Part shown: positions 19,501-26,433 of the stretch, one piece after another
How the letters are laid out: every line of letters begins with the position of its first letter
How positions within the stretch are numbered: position 1 is the stretch's first letter
Assembly: GCF_030124325.1 (NCBI RefSeq)
Contig: NZ_JASKLR010000026.1
Coordinates: forward strand, 21,730 to 72,404
Direction of reading: 5' to 3'
DNA: 50,675 nt
Source: Sinorhizobium sp. 8-89
Lineage (GTDB): Bacteria > Pseudomonadota > Alphaproteobacteria > Rhizobiales > Rhizobiaceae
Notes under the pieces: model-generated
Databases searched by the model: none
The model's input: only the letters and a program-made list of their open reading frames with translations
Told to the model about the DNA's origin: nothing
Made by a program: the position numbers and the translations under genes

Positions 19501-20020
19501 GCCGTCCCGTCGAACCGGACGTAAACAGAATGTAAGCGAGACGGCCTTCCGCTGAAGCTGGCATGGCAGGAGAGACCCGGCTACCCAATAGCGCTTTCTG
19601 CACCGTCATGAATTGTCGAGCGCCGTCGCAGTCTTCCTCAAACAAACCAAGCGCTTCCGGTCTTTCTGGCCCGATAATCAAAGTGCACCCACTTTGCTTA
19701 ATCATGAACGAAATTCGGGAGGCCGGTAAGGATGGATCGAGGGGTAAATACGTTGAGCCGCTTTTCAGAATTGCGACTACTGTGGCTACCCAATTGGAGT
19801 TCCGTTCACCGCAATAGCCCACAACCGTGCCCTGTGCGCCGCACTCACGTAGGGTGCTTGCGATGCTATCAGACCGCACTCGCAGCTCATCATATGTGAG
19901 TTCCTCCGCGCCATGTTTAATCGCAATCCTGTCCGGGAACGATGCCGCAATTTCATCAATAGCCGCGACTACATCAATGAGCTGGCCTCCGACAGGTTTA
20001 GGTCGCCATCCGTTCAGCAT
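13571..20020 (-). CDS. Two-module non-ribosomal peptide synthetase (A-T-C-A-T-E-like)
   Basis: A 2149-residue synthetase predicted to join two building blocks. A1 (~15-530) has FTSGSTGRPKG at 166-176 and YGPTE. T1 has the phosphopantetheine Ser582 in DLGGDSL. C (~637-1070) has HEIIIDAWS at 768 instead of HHxxxDG. A2 (~1090-1582) has the altered core YTSSSTGKAKG. T2 has Ser1632 in DIGGNSL. The last domain (~1690-2140) has HHFVTDGVGY and epimerase-like blocks (LFDDID, IGYIGEL, PRKGIGF). There is no starter C domain and no thioesterase or reductase. Specificity residues read by hand are DIWQSVHDGK for A1 and VAWFTSFSNK for A2. The ATG at 20020 has GAGAGGAG upstream. GC content appears lower than in the hup genes, suggesting transfer. 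No frameshift is seen. Confidence 0.93.
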   Translation of the reverse strand: MLNGWRPKPVGGQLIDVVAAIDEIAASFPDRIAIKHGAEELTYDELRVRSDSIASTLRECGAQGTVVGYCGERNSNWVATVVAILKSGSTYLPLDPSLPASRISFMIKQSGCTLIIGPERPEALGLFEEDCDGARQFMTVQKALLGSRVSPAMPASAEGRLAYILFTSGSTGRPKGVMVKRAGLNNHLMAKIEVLELREQDCVAQTASHCFDISLWQLLAGLCVGSCVAIIDDAALRSPIILHKALQAHCVTIVQFVPSVLAVFVEYLQTLSAKERLLGALRLVSTVGEPLTPALARRWLKLYRQIPILNHYGPTECADGVTHHLISVPPSTADAYVPIGKPISNLEVYVVDGSRLCKTGEVGEICVSGVGLADGYINDSERTKDAFLPNPFSDHPSYRHLYKTGDLGRIRADDLLECLGRRDRQIKIRGHRIELGEIESRLCAHRLVTAAVAIAPVHESVKLTARDITNTDGDTGSRRIVAYVSAPADLSEGELRSFVAEALPNYMVPERIIRVDRLPVTQNGKVDLASLPDPTTFRPELLSPFEEPKTAFERTLRDIWSNVLRIKNIGVNDQFMDLGGDSLRAMLILAQIQSQLGANVDFRLVLNGTIRSLATAISSQSKEAHHLLPTCGKLKRSPLTRVQEHLWFLWQLDPAAKNYIIQGGLRIRGAIDLTAFNEAWFDVVQAHDALSARFSDEDGPVQIFDDPQGSDLELVDATDLTDQEADELVAELRRTELNKPFDLSQGSLFRARMIRFGADDHLVLISAHEIIIDAWSISVLLRDLRTRYSNAAAFSPAERISLSTYALWESVHITPKSLDEQRRYWRRQIGDNPPVLSLGSSRPRQEENSCRGSSHAFFLGRELSGQVRDFARRHRCTTSTILLACFKLLLRMYSGQDDVIVGIPHVVRGQPGTEKIVGFFLNMLPIRSTIDVNKSFVTHATHVQGLISDAIANSAYPFSWMVRDTRFHREPGQSPIFQVMFNMYSELPEPPAKRDLELTFREYDTGYVKFDLTLYAQDENDAIALQLAYADHSFSSDVIARMADNLRHLIAACVERPDEPIVALSGLSPSEVAFLDSLKGDERLCENEPSLVEAFDQVSALNVDQVAYFGEFGAITFGQLRKRMTTIHSVLRTCGVGPGDTVAMLVDRSPDVAAATLAIRDLQAIVVPISPDYPKARIGHIIRDSGAKLLVHASADEEVMVGVPSVNLSTLQAKYERARVSNRTIEPIEKDAASLIYTSSSTGKAKGVLIPESAIRNRLNWMWRCFPFDGTDVMVVQKSAALVAAVWEYFGGLLKGVPTLILTHEQLLDPDLLLRALASHRVTRLFASPPVLAGLIASQKRHPETTSLRLVTSSAEPMPSSLLVPWRECFPDVPLWNFYGTTECASNAAVYETSETDHGSSAVPIGRPIDNVKAYVLDAELKRVPVGVAGELCVAGRCVSAGYWKDSERTKHSFVPNPYDEGQYSVLYRSGDIARISAKGLLEICGRADNQIQLRGFRIELEEIETALVSHPGIQQAGVVLESVGDDRRLVAVVVPTQHSLNSGDIVNHLRLALPSYMMPSDFRMVERMPLTHSGKIDRARLSSISSRRIRKSRSAEPRTEREQLLAEIWQELLGTNTVGIDDSFFDIGGNSLLSVRCVTLARKAGLKLTVGQLHRTPTIRQLATGQTPASTCAIAASNGPLPVPPAVSHWNSVVGIGEHYNIGDLFFMPAGLLDISILERALVHVIGREEGLRLRIAQTESGLSQVIGSIPDSLIEEVDLVGMATSEQLTVIERACAERQHRFRFDGRTPLIRVSAFRTSESGDYYLLVLLHHFVTDGVGYRLFLNALETAYNSFAAGRTAVDPETTTLSQWLERLDDYANSEAPTELEHWEGLRYDLFDMRVSDAGSGAAGFSADTARWLHYAGFEAPMDEEFCRPLWKDQATYHLRISEETTARLLKIAPTSAHCEDFDILLAAISGAFGRAFGNYSLWIDSLTSTRAGLFDDIDPSQIIGYIGELVPLPLYLTGTESRPDRARAIYQQRNSLPRKGIGFRALKFLNRYPAVRERVDRLPLPRIGVNYRSRLQRHYPRRLLSRDPSPLWIGEDMDQSVMNYLFWFRVGYQSGELRVEVRYDPRQVSYESTRTLCTLFREELLRTVDAFGELGQPAR

Positions 20021-20713
20021 TAATCTCCTCTCAAGGCGAGGCAATCAGTAGGTAACATTTGGGAGTTGGTGCCGCCTCGCGACGAGGAAGCATCAAAATT
20101 CGTGCCAGCTACGCAGAGGGTCGCTCAGCAGGAATTATGCCTGGACTATCAACAGGTTAAATGAGAAGCAGGAAACCAGGCCGAACCGCATTGGTCGCAC
20201 ACGCGACAAACCAGACAGTCGGTGGCGGCTACACGCGTTTTCCTATGAGTTGCGGACGGGACGCCAACTAACGACGGAACTGCAGGCTGTAGCATCGTGT
20301 TTAGTATTGCAGCCACAATCTTCCACTTCGGGAGACGAAGCGGAGTCTTGACCGCCACCAGTGCGGCAGAAGTGGTCCTCCCCGGGCCCACCGAAGCGGT
20401 GAAGCTAGAGCCTGAGCCTGACGCTATGCGCGACCCGGATCCGCCGCTTTTGCGCTACGGCACCGGACGAACTCGCCAGCCCCCCTACTCTACTCATGAG
20501 GAGGAAGGCTCCTCCCGCCGAGGACGTCGATTCCTTGCCCCAGAGCCGCCGGCCTCAAGCTGAGCTGGCCCGAGAGACGTCTAATGCTGTGGCGGGCGCC
20601 GCGCAACAGGCTCTGCCACGAAGGGGCAGCGGCGCGTCCGCATCGAACCGAGGGCGTGCATCGCATGCGATCATCGCCCGCGTCGGCGCCGAGCGCACAG
20701 GTGCCCAATTGGC

Positions 20714-20917
20714 TCAAGTTCTGCTCAACGCGCGCTGACTCCAGTTTGCGGTGCCTGTTATGATGGCGCCGAAAACGTCGCCGTCAGTGCGCCAACCGGG
20801 CTGGAACGATTGCGCCAGGATCGAAGAGATCAACGCCGCGAGTGTCATGACGAAATCCGTCGCCTGCATCGGGCCGGCATGTCGCCCCGTCTCGGCGTAG
20901 GCGGAACTCCTCTTCAT
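20714..20917 (-). CDS. Small hypothetical protein, doubtful
   Basis: A 67-residue frame starting MKRSSAYAETGRHAG. GGAGGAGGGG lies 5-15 bases upstream of the ATG. The middle (FVMTLAALISSILAQ) could form one membrane helix. I do not recognise it, and it may be a chance frame or the rest of a larger gene. Confidence 0.25.
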   Translation of the reverse strand: MKRSSAYAETGRHAGPMQATDFVMTLAALISSILAQSFQPGWRTDGDVFGAIITGTANWSQRALSRT

Positions 20918-21728
20918 GCGGCCCCTCCTCCACTACAAACCGATATTCTTGCAGTTTGGTGACAAACTCAAATGATAGTTGTGTGACGGGCCAGAGAATG
21001 AAGGGACTGAAAGGAGCGGAAACCCTTCGCAGATCGGTCCTCCTGTGACGCTCAAACACCGCCCTGCGCCCCGACCGCTCTTCCTTTGCCGGTCGGCCGC
21101 AGTGCGTCCGGCCGCCCGATCAGCGGTCCAGGAGATGTCTTCGAGGAAGAACGAAGACAGACCAAGGCCGGTCCCCATCCCTGGAAAAGGACCCCTCCCC
21201 GATGTATCTCATAAGGGTCCATCCCCGTGCAAGAATAACCGACATCGACGAAATCGATAATTGTTGACGAGGCCGCCAACGATAACGGCGCCATGGGCTC
21301 GATAGTCGAGAACATCAAAACGCTGAACCCGGTCGATCATTGGAGGGGTATTAAACGCCTCAGCTGCGGCATCGAATGTGCCGGGGAGGTCAATGCACTT
21401 TCGCGAAAACTTCCTCGACGCCGCCATCGCGGCCCCTGCGGTCGCGCCACCGGCATGCCCTTCGATCCCGCAAGATGTGGGGAATGGCTCCGTGACCGGT
21501 GCTGACGTTCCAGTCGAGCGTGATGCCGCCACCGACGGTCCGCAGAAAGAGCTGGCCGATCTGGTGACGCAAGGTTGTTGTGCCGCTGGAGCGCTCGCCG
21601 CGAGACGACGCCGGCTGAGAGCGGCGCATCATCCGGGGCCATTTCGGGCGTCGATCTGTTCGGGTGCCTCCTTCAACTCGCCCGTCGAGGCGGGGCTCGG
21701 TTACGTGGCAGACGCTGCCAGCCCATCA

Positions 21729-21761
21729 ACCCTGTTCCGCAACCAGCACCGAGAACAGGGT
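21729..21761. promoter_or_regulatory. Inverted repeat upstream of the ardC-like gene, possible operator
   Basis: Nine-base arms ACCCTGTTC and GAACAGGGT are separated by 15 bases, 75 bases before the start codon of the antirestriction gene. The symmetry suggests a repressor site or a transcript hairpin. Confidence 0.45.
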
Positions 21762-21835
21762 ATGACGAGCCGGCTTTCCGCGTCTGCCCCTGCTGCCTCG
21801 CCCTCGACGAAGAGGGCGAGCTGAAGGAGGCACCA

Positions 21836-22762
21836 ATGACCACAGATTCCACGAGCCCGATCCGGACCGATATCTACGAGCGCGTCACCAGCCAGATCAT
21901 CGCCGCCATCGAGGCCGGCGCCGGCGAGTACCGGATGCCCTGGCATCACGACGGATCGGCCATCACGACACCCTACAACATCGCCTCGCGTAAGGCCTAT
22001 CGCGGCGTAAACATCCTCTCGCTCTGGGCCGCGGCGCATGCTGCAGGCTATCCCGCCGGCATCTGGGGCACCTACCGCCAATGGCAGGCGCTCGGCGCCC
22101 AGGTTCGCAAGGGCGAGCGCGGCCATCTCGTCGTGTTCTGGAAGACCACCGATCGCCACGGCGAGCCCGATGATCGAGACGGTGACGAAGACAACGACCA
22201 GCCCGCACGGCGCCTGTTCGCCCGCGGCTACACGGTTTTCAACTGCGCGCAGGTTGACGGTTACACGCCGCCCGAGGTGCCGGCACTGCCCGAAGCCGAA
22301 CGGATCGAACAGGCCGAACGGTTTTGCGCGGCGCTGGGCATCGACATCCGCCATGGGGGATCACAGGCCTACTATCGCCCATCAACCGACCATGTGCAGA
22401 TGCCCGAGTTCGCTTGCTTTTGCGACGCGGTCGCCTATTACGCCGTGCTGCTCCATGAATGCGGACACGCCTCCGGCGCCCAGCATCGCCTCGACCGCGA
22501 TCTTTCCGGACGGTTCGGCTCGGCCGCCTACGCCATGGAGGAATGCACGGTCGAGCTCTTGAGCGCGATGATCTGCGCCGATCTCAACCTTAGCGTCGAG
22601 CCGCGACCCGACCATGCCCGCTACATCGTCTCTTGGCTCGAAGTGCTTCGTTCCGACTCGCGCGCCATCTTCACCGCCGCAAGCAAGGCGCAGCAGATCG
22701 CCGATTGGATGCACGCGCAGCAAGCCGGCGCTCGCCAGCATGAGGTCAGGGGCGCCGCATAG
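21836..22762 (+). CDS. ArdC-like antirestriction protein
   Basis: The 308-residue protein has the ArdC layout. The N-terminal single-strand DNA binding domain (IYERVTSQIIAAIEAGAGEY, then PYNIASRKAYRGVNILSLW) is followed by a zinc-metallopeptidase-like domain with HECGH in VLLHECGHASGAQHRL. Such proteins are carried by conjugative plasmids and protect incoming DNA from host restriction. The start at 21836 has AAGGAGG five bases upstream. The frame is open further upstream, but that part shows no family signal. Its presence supports a plasmid or integrative-element origin for this part of the window. Confidence 0.92.
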   Translation: MTTDSTSPIRTDIYERVTSQIIAAIEAGAGEYRMPWHHDGSAITTPYNIASRKAYRGVNILSLWAAAHAAGYPAGIWGTYRQWQALGAQVRKGERGHLVVFWKTTDRHGEPDDRDGDEDNDQPARRLFARGYTVFNCAQVDGYTPPEVPALPEAERIEQAERFCAALGIDIRHGGSQAYYRPSTDHVQMPEFACFCDAVAYYAVLLHECGHASGAQHRLDRDLSGRFGSAAYAMEECTVELLSAMICADLNLSVEPRPDHARYIVSWLEVLRSDSRAIFTAASKAQQIADWMHAQQAGARQHEVRGAA

Positions 22763-23547
22763 GCGCCTCCAAAGGACCAATTGACCGCCGATCCCCGAAA
22801 GCATCTCGATCAGCGGGCATTCCGGCACCGCTCCCGGTAAACAAGTCAAGGGTTCGGACACGTTTTAGGAGCACTTTCGTGTCGCGAGTCCCAATGGGCA
22901 TCAGCGATTGCGGACTTCTATCCACTCATTGGCTTGTGCCAGAGTGTCAGCATCAAGCCCGCCAGCCCATTGGCCTCGGGTCTGACGCCAACAGCAGTAG
23001 TTCAGGAAAATCTCGTCTCGGCGGCCTAGCATCCGATCGGTCCAATTAACCTCAAGGACATCTTAGGAGAACGCGCCAAAGGCGAGCCCAATCGCGAGGC
23101 CATCGTGCTGATAGGAGGCAACTCCCCCGTCGGTCGGGTTTATCGACATCAAGGTAAATGCCATGACTTTAGGAGAGGCAACGCCAGAGCAATATTCTAG
23201 TTGGCCAAGGCAGGGACGGCGCTCGCCATTGCCCGTTTCTCGTTGATCCGCCGGCATAGGCCACGTCTCCGCGGGCTCGATGAGGCATGTCTGATTGGAG
23301 AACGGCTTCGCCTCGATCGTCCTCCCGCAACGGCCGGCCGCAATTTTCTTACCCCTGCCGGTACCCACCCCACTCGACAGGTCGAGCGGGGGACCCCGGG
23401 TCCGCCGCCATTCCTCGCCGACTAACAAATTTGCGACTTGCCGCCCTCCACGCTGTTCCGGCCCTATGGGTACGGTCCGATCATCCCCGATCCTTGCGAC
23501 AGCCATCGAGGCCGCAAAGGGCGCGGCCCGAAACCAACGAAAGGAAC
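22763..23547. other. Stretch with only gene remnants
   Basis: No intact gene is supported. A minus-strand reading frame at 22901-23190 looks protein-like but contains a stop. The stretch separates ardC from the DUF736 remnant, which are often close neighbours on rhizobial plasmids. Confidence 0.5.
22901..23190 (-). pseudogene. Unidentified gene remnant, doubtful
   Basis: The minus-strand frame ending at 22901 reads NWTDRMLGRRDEIFLNYC and then WAGGLDADTLAQANEWIEV, which has the look of real protein. A TAA at 23063-23065 interrupts it, and upstream of that the same frame continues with INPTDGGVASYQHDGLAIG. I could not name a family. Confidence 0.25.
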
Positions 23548-23742
23548 ATGAAAATGGCAACCATCGGCACCTTCACCTCCACCGAAAACGGGTTCAACGG
23601 CTCGATCCGCACACTCGCCCTCAACGTCAATGCCCGTATCGCCCGCATTGAGAACCCCTCCGACAAGGGCCCGCACTTCCGCATCTACGCCGGCAACGTC
23701 GATTGTGCTGAGAGTGGGATTATGCGGAGCCTCAATCGATGA
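23548..23742 (+). pseudogene. DUF736-family gene, truncated
   Basis: DUF736 proteins are ~100-residue plasmid-borne proteins of unknown function, often near conjugation genes. The frame starts with [20 protein letters not shown] and follows the family to [10 protein letters not shown] (about base 23705). Then the family sequence (normally GAAW..., a lysine-rich turn and a second half) is replaced by a short unrelated tail ending at 23742. The break is 11 bases before a 15-bp inverted repeat, so insertion or excision of an element probably cut it. AAGGAA lies close upstream of the start. Confidence 0.8.
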
Positions 23743-23791
23743 CGGCTGGATTTGCCGGTAGTTGCGGCGGATTTCTGCTCCGCATAATTCC
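23716..23791. repeat. Inverted repeat at the DUF736 break point
   Basis: GGGATTATGCGGAGC at 23716-23730 pairs with GCTCCGCATAATTCC at 23777-23791, 14 of 15 matching, with a 46-base spacer. The position beside a truncated gene suggests ends or a recombination site left by a mobile element. Confidence 0.7.
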
Positions 23792-23854
23792 GAGGCGTGG
23801 AAGGCAGGCTTCCGTCAGACCTTCGACAAACTTGTCCATTTTCTATTCCAAGCC

Positions 23855-24136
23855 TCAAGAATTGGCGATGTCGCGCAGATAGCTCCACGGATAGATGCCG
23901 CGGTCATGGCCATCGGAAAAACCCAGGCGCACGGCGTAGGAGCCGATTGCCTCGGCGCTCGTGATGGTCACGTCGTCGAACGAATCCTCCCTGCCCTCGA
24001 TGGAGGATCGGACATGATGAGCCGCTCAGCTGAGTGCACGCAATCGTGAGGCAGCTATGGAGGAGAAATTGCCGTCATCCCACGTGATCGCGAGTGACCG
24101 GCGCTCGGCGTTGATTCTGAGTTCCAAAGGTATCAT
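23855..24136 (-). pseudogene. DUF971-family protein gene with an internal stop
   Basis: DUF971 is the small beta-rich domain also found at the N-terminus of gamma-butyrobetaine hydroxylases and in some Fe-S assembly proteins. The frame starts MIPLELRINAERRSLAITW and ends with the conserved GHDRGIYPWSYLRDI. One in-frame TGA at 24026-24028 splits it after RLRALS, probably a CGA-to-TGA change. Otherwise all 94 codons keep one frame. It lies downstream of a broken ferredoxin gene on the same strand. Confidence 0.75.
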
Positions 24137-24279
24137 GGCGTTTCCTGATCGTTCGACGCCATTGTAGGAATCGGCCCCGATTGGACACGCAATAAATTGC
24201 CTGATCGGCCGCCGCGGTGAAAAGGCGGCGGCGCCCCTCCCTTCCCTGCCGCATTGCTGACTTGTCACCCTACTGCGGG

Positions 24280-24636
24280 AGGCGAAAATGGTCGTCGACC
24301 CGGCGCAGGTGGCGCGTTTCCCTCGCCCCAAGGCGATCGGTCGGGCGATAGCTGTCGACGAGGCCCGCCTGCTTCACATCCACCGTCACGTCACTCTGTT
24401 CGGAACGGCCGGATCGGGGTCGGCGTAGAGCGAATCCGCCGGACAACAGACCTCGCACATGAAGCAGGTTTGGCAATCGCTCTGACGGGCGATGATCGCG
24501 GTGCCATCGACAGCGGCGTCGAATACGTTGGTCGGGCAAACTGTGATGCAATGATTGCAGTGCAGGTTTCAGTATCAAGCCGGCTGGCGATGGGTCCGGC
24601 AACAGCGACAACCCTATCGGCCAAGTTGGTAGTCAT
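24280..24636 (-). pseudogene. Degenerate 4Fe-4S ferredoxin gene
   Basis: A two-cluster ferredoxin is recognisable: CNHCITVCPTNVFDAAVDG and, further on, CQTCFMCEVCCPADSLY. The N-terminal part MTTNLADRVVAVAGPIASR is in another frame, with a shift near 24560 between the first and second cysteines. The C-terminal part (DVTVDVKQAGLVDSY, then GKRATCAGSTTIF) needs two more shifts. The start codon overlaps a preceding stop (ATGA), so an upstream partner once existed; MEILRRDYIGGSDHIVSRDF at ~24637-24712 may be its remnant. It cannot now make a protein. Confidence 0.7.
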
Positions 24637-24823
24637 ATGGGCGGGTGCCGGAAGTCCCGGGAGACGATATGGTCACTGCCTCCAATGTAATCTCGCCGCA
24701 GAATTTCCATCAGGGGTGGCGGGAACGACCGTTTCGCCGCGCGTGATTCGGCTCATGGCTGTTGCTGATCGCTGTAATTTGCCGCCGCCGATATTGCCGC
24801 AGCCTCTGCGATCGTCGCTCTCG

Positions 24824-25459
24824 CTAGTTTAGGACCAGGGGCGCACCGGTGGCTGCTCTCGGGAAAAGCTCGTCGTGCGGTGGTCGCCCGATGGGCAAAC
24901 GTTTGCTCGATGACCTTAGAAGGTCGAACAAGGCATATCCCGTCTGCCAGCGACCGAAGCCGCTTGCGATGTTGATATGCCCGGCCTCGCCAAGATCTAT
25001 GAGCGCACTACCCCAGCATCGGGCCGTAAGCCGGACTCTTTCCACCGACATATAGGGATCATTGATACTTGCGACGACGAGGCTCGGGAACGGCAGTCGT
25101 GAACGTGGCATACCGCCGAAGTTGATCACGCAGGGATGCAGCTTCTCCGTCGTTTCGAGGTCACAAGGCGCCACCAGCAGCGCGCCGCGAACGCGGGATG
25201 TGAGGCGGTGGCTCGCAAGGTTTGCTGCAAGCAAGCAGCCGAGGCTATGGGCGACGAGCCCGACATCGCCGGGGGCGGCTTCGATCGCCCTTTCCAGGCA
25301 CCCCATCCAACTATCCAGGTCGGGACAGGTCCAACTGTCCTGCTCGACCACGCGGCTGCCTGCGTTGTCCCGCGCCCAGTGGGCCTGCCAATGATCATCG
25401 GGCGATCCGTTCAGCCCCGGAAGAATGAGAGTTTCGGTGTCCGGAATCAGCGGCTTCAT
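24824..25459 (-). CDS. RBBP9/YdeN-type alpha/beta hydrolase
   Basis: A 211-residue serine hydrolase of the RBBP9 family. It opens with LILPGLNGSPDDHWQAHW, a strong family motif. The nucleophile is Ser72 in AHSLGC, the acid probably the Asp in SINDPYM, and the His lies in EAGHINIASGFG. The start at 25459 has AAGGAGG eight bases upstream. It follows the ssuB-like gene on the same strand by about 140 bases. Its substrate is unknown; such genes often sit beside sulfonate-type ABC importers. Confidence 0.88.
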   Translation of the reverse strand: MKPLIPDTETLILPGLNGSPDDHWQAHWARDNAGSRVVEQDSWTCPDLDSWMGCLERAIEAAPGDVGLVAHSLGCLLAANLASHRLTSRVRGALLVAPCDLETTEKLHPCVINFGGMPRSRLPFPSLVVASINDPYMSVERVRLTARCWGSALIDLGEAGHINIASGFGRWQTGYALFDLLRSSSKRLPIGRPPHDELFPRAATGAPLVLN

Positions 25460-25602
25460 GCGAACAACCTCCTTCTGAATGGCCGGCCACCACCTACGAC
25501 GGCTGCGCCCAATCCTTCCACGCACTCGTCGAGCAGCAGGCTTCTCTGTCACCGGCAGCGGAGTTGCATCCATCTCCGATGCTGACGAGACCATGGCTGT
25601 CC

Positions 25603-26433
25603 CTATACCTCGTTCAGAATTCGCGCCTGAAACGCGACGGCTGACGTGTCCGCCGGCCCGCGACGCGGGCGGTGAAGGTCGATCGGAATGTCGAGGGCGA
25701 TCCCGCCGTCGCGCAGGACGATCACCCGATCGGCAAGCGCGACTGCCTCCGCAACATCGTGCGTGATCAGAACCGTCGTAAAGCCGTGCTCGTGCCAGAT
25801 GCGTTCGAGCAGGCGGTGCATCTCCGTGCGCGTGAGGGCATCGAGCGCGCCGAATGGTTCGTCCAGCAGAAGCACGCCCGGCCGGCTGACCAAGGCGCGT
25901 GCGAGGGCGACGCGTTGGGCCTGGCCGCCCGAGAGGACAGCCGGCCAGTCATTCGCCCGATCCGCGAGCCCGACATCGGCAAGAGCCGCCGCGGCGCTGT
26001 CGCGCCAGTTCTTTGCCCGCGCGATCCCGACGTTGCTGATCACCCGATGCCAGGGAAGCAGCCTCGCATCCTGAAACAGCAGCCGCACATTCGACTGAAG
26101 CGAATTCACCTCAGCACCGCCCACTGAAATCGTACCGCTGCTCGAACGGTCGAGGCCCGCAATGAGACGCAGAAGCGTGGACTTGCCGCAACCGGACCGC
26201 CCGACGATCGCCAGCAACTGGCCGGCAGGAATCTCAAGATTCAAGCGCGAGAGCACATGTCTGCGCCCGAACGACTTCGATAGTCCTTCGAGCAACACGG
26301 CCTGCCCATTTACCCGCCGCTCCTCTTGCTTCCGCGGCTTCAACGCGCGGACGACGTTCCGTTCGGTCGGGCCCGGCGATTCCCGGAGTACTGACCGTTC
26401 ACGCAAACGAAGGTCGGATGCGGGCTCGCTCAT
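25603..26433 (-). CDS. ssuB: ABC importer ATPase, sulfonate/taurine type (SsuB-like)
   Basis: The 276-residue ATPase drives uptake with the permease and binding protein just upstream. It has Walker A GRSGCGKST (78-86), signature LSGGQAQRVALARA (167-180) and Walker B LLLDEPFGALD (188-198). The SFGRRHVLSRLNLEIPAG start of the domain and the LITHDVAEAVALADR H-loop are those of nitrate/sulfonate/taurine importers. A ~45-residue N-terminal extension precedes the domain. Its ATG overlaps the permease stop (ATGA). Confidence 0.92.
   Translation of the reverse strand: MSEPASDLRLRERSVLRESPGPTERNVVRALKPRKQEERRVNGQAVLLEGLSKSFGRRHVLSRLNLEIPAGQLLAIVGRSGCGKSTLLRLIAGLDRSSSGTISVGGAEVNSLQSNVRLLFQDARLLPWHRVISNVGIARAKNWRDSAAAALADVGLADRANDWPAVLSGGQAQRVALARALVSRPGVLLLDEPFGALDALTRTEMHRLLERIWHEHGFTTVLITHDVAEAVALADRVIVLRDGGIALDIPIDLHRPRRGPADTSAVAFQARILNEV

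Larger units (their letters stand above)
20021..21835. other. 1.8-kb stretch without a convincing gene
   Basis: Many short frames occur on both strands but none shows a family motif that I recognise. The NRPS promoter should lie near 20021-20150. The stretch also holds one small frame with a good ribosome binding site (20714-20917) and an inverted repeat at 21729-21761. It looks like debris between two laterally acquired blocks. Confidence 0.6.

Noticed and set aside
23063..23560. Minus-strand 165-residue frame as an intact gene
   Set aside because: Most of it shows no protein-like conservation and it lies opposite the start of the DUF736 gene; only its last part, beyond the stop, looks like a remnant.
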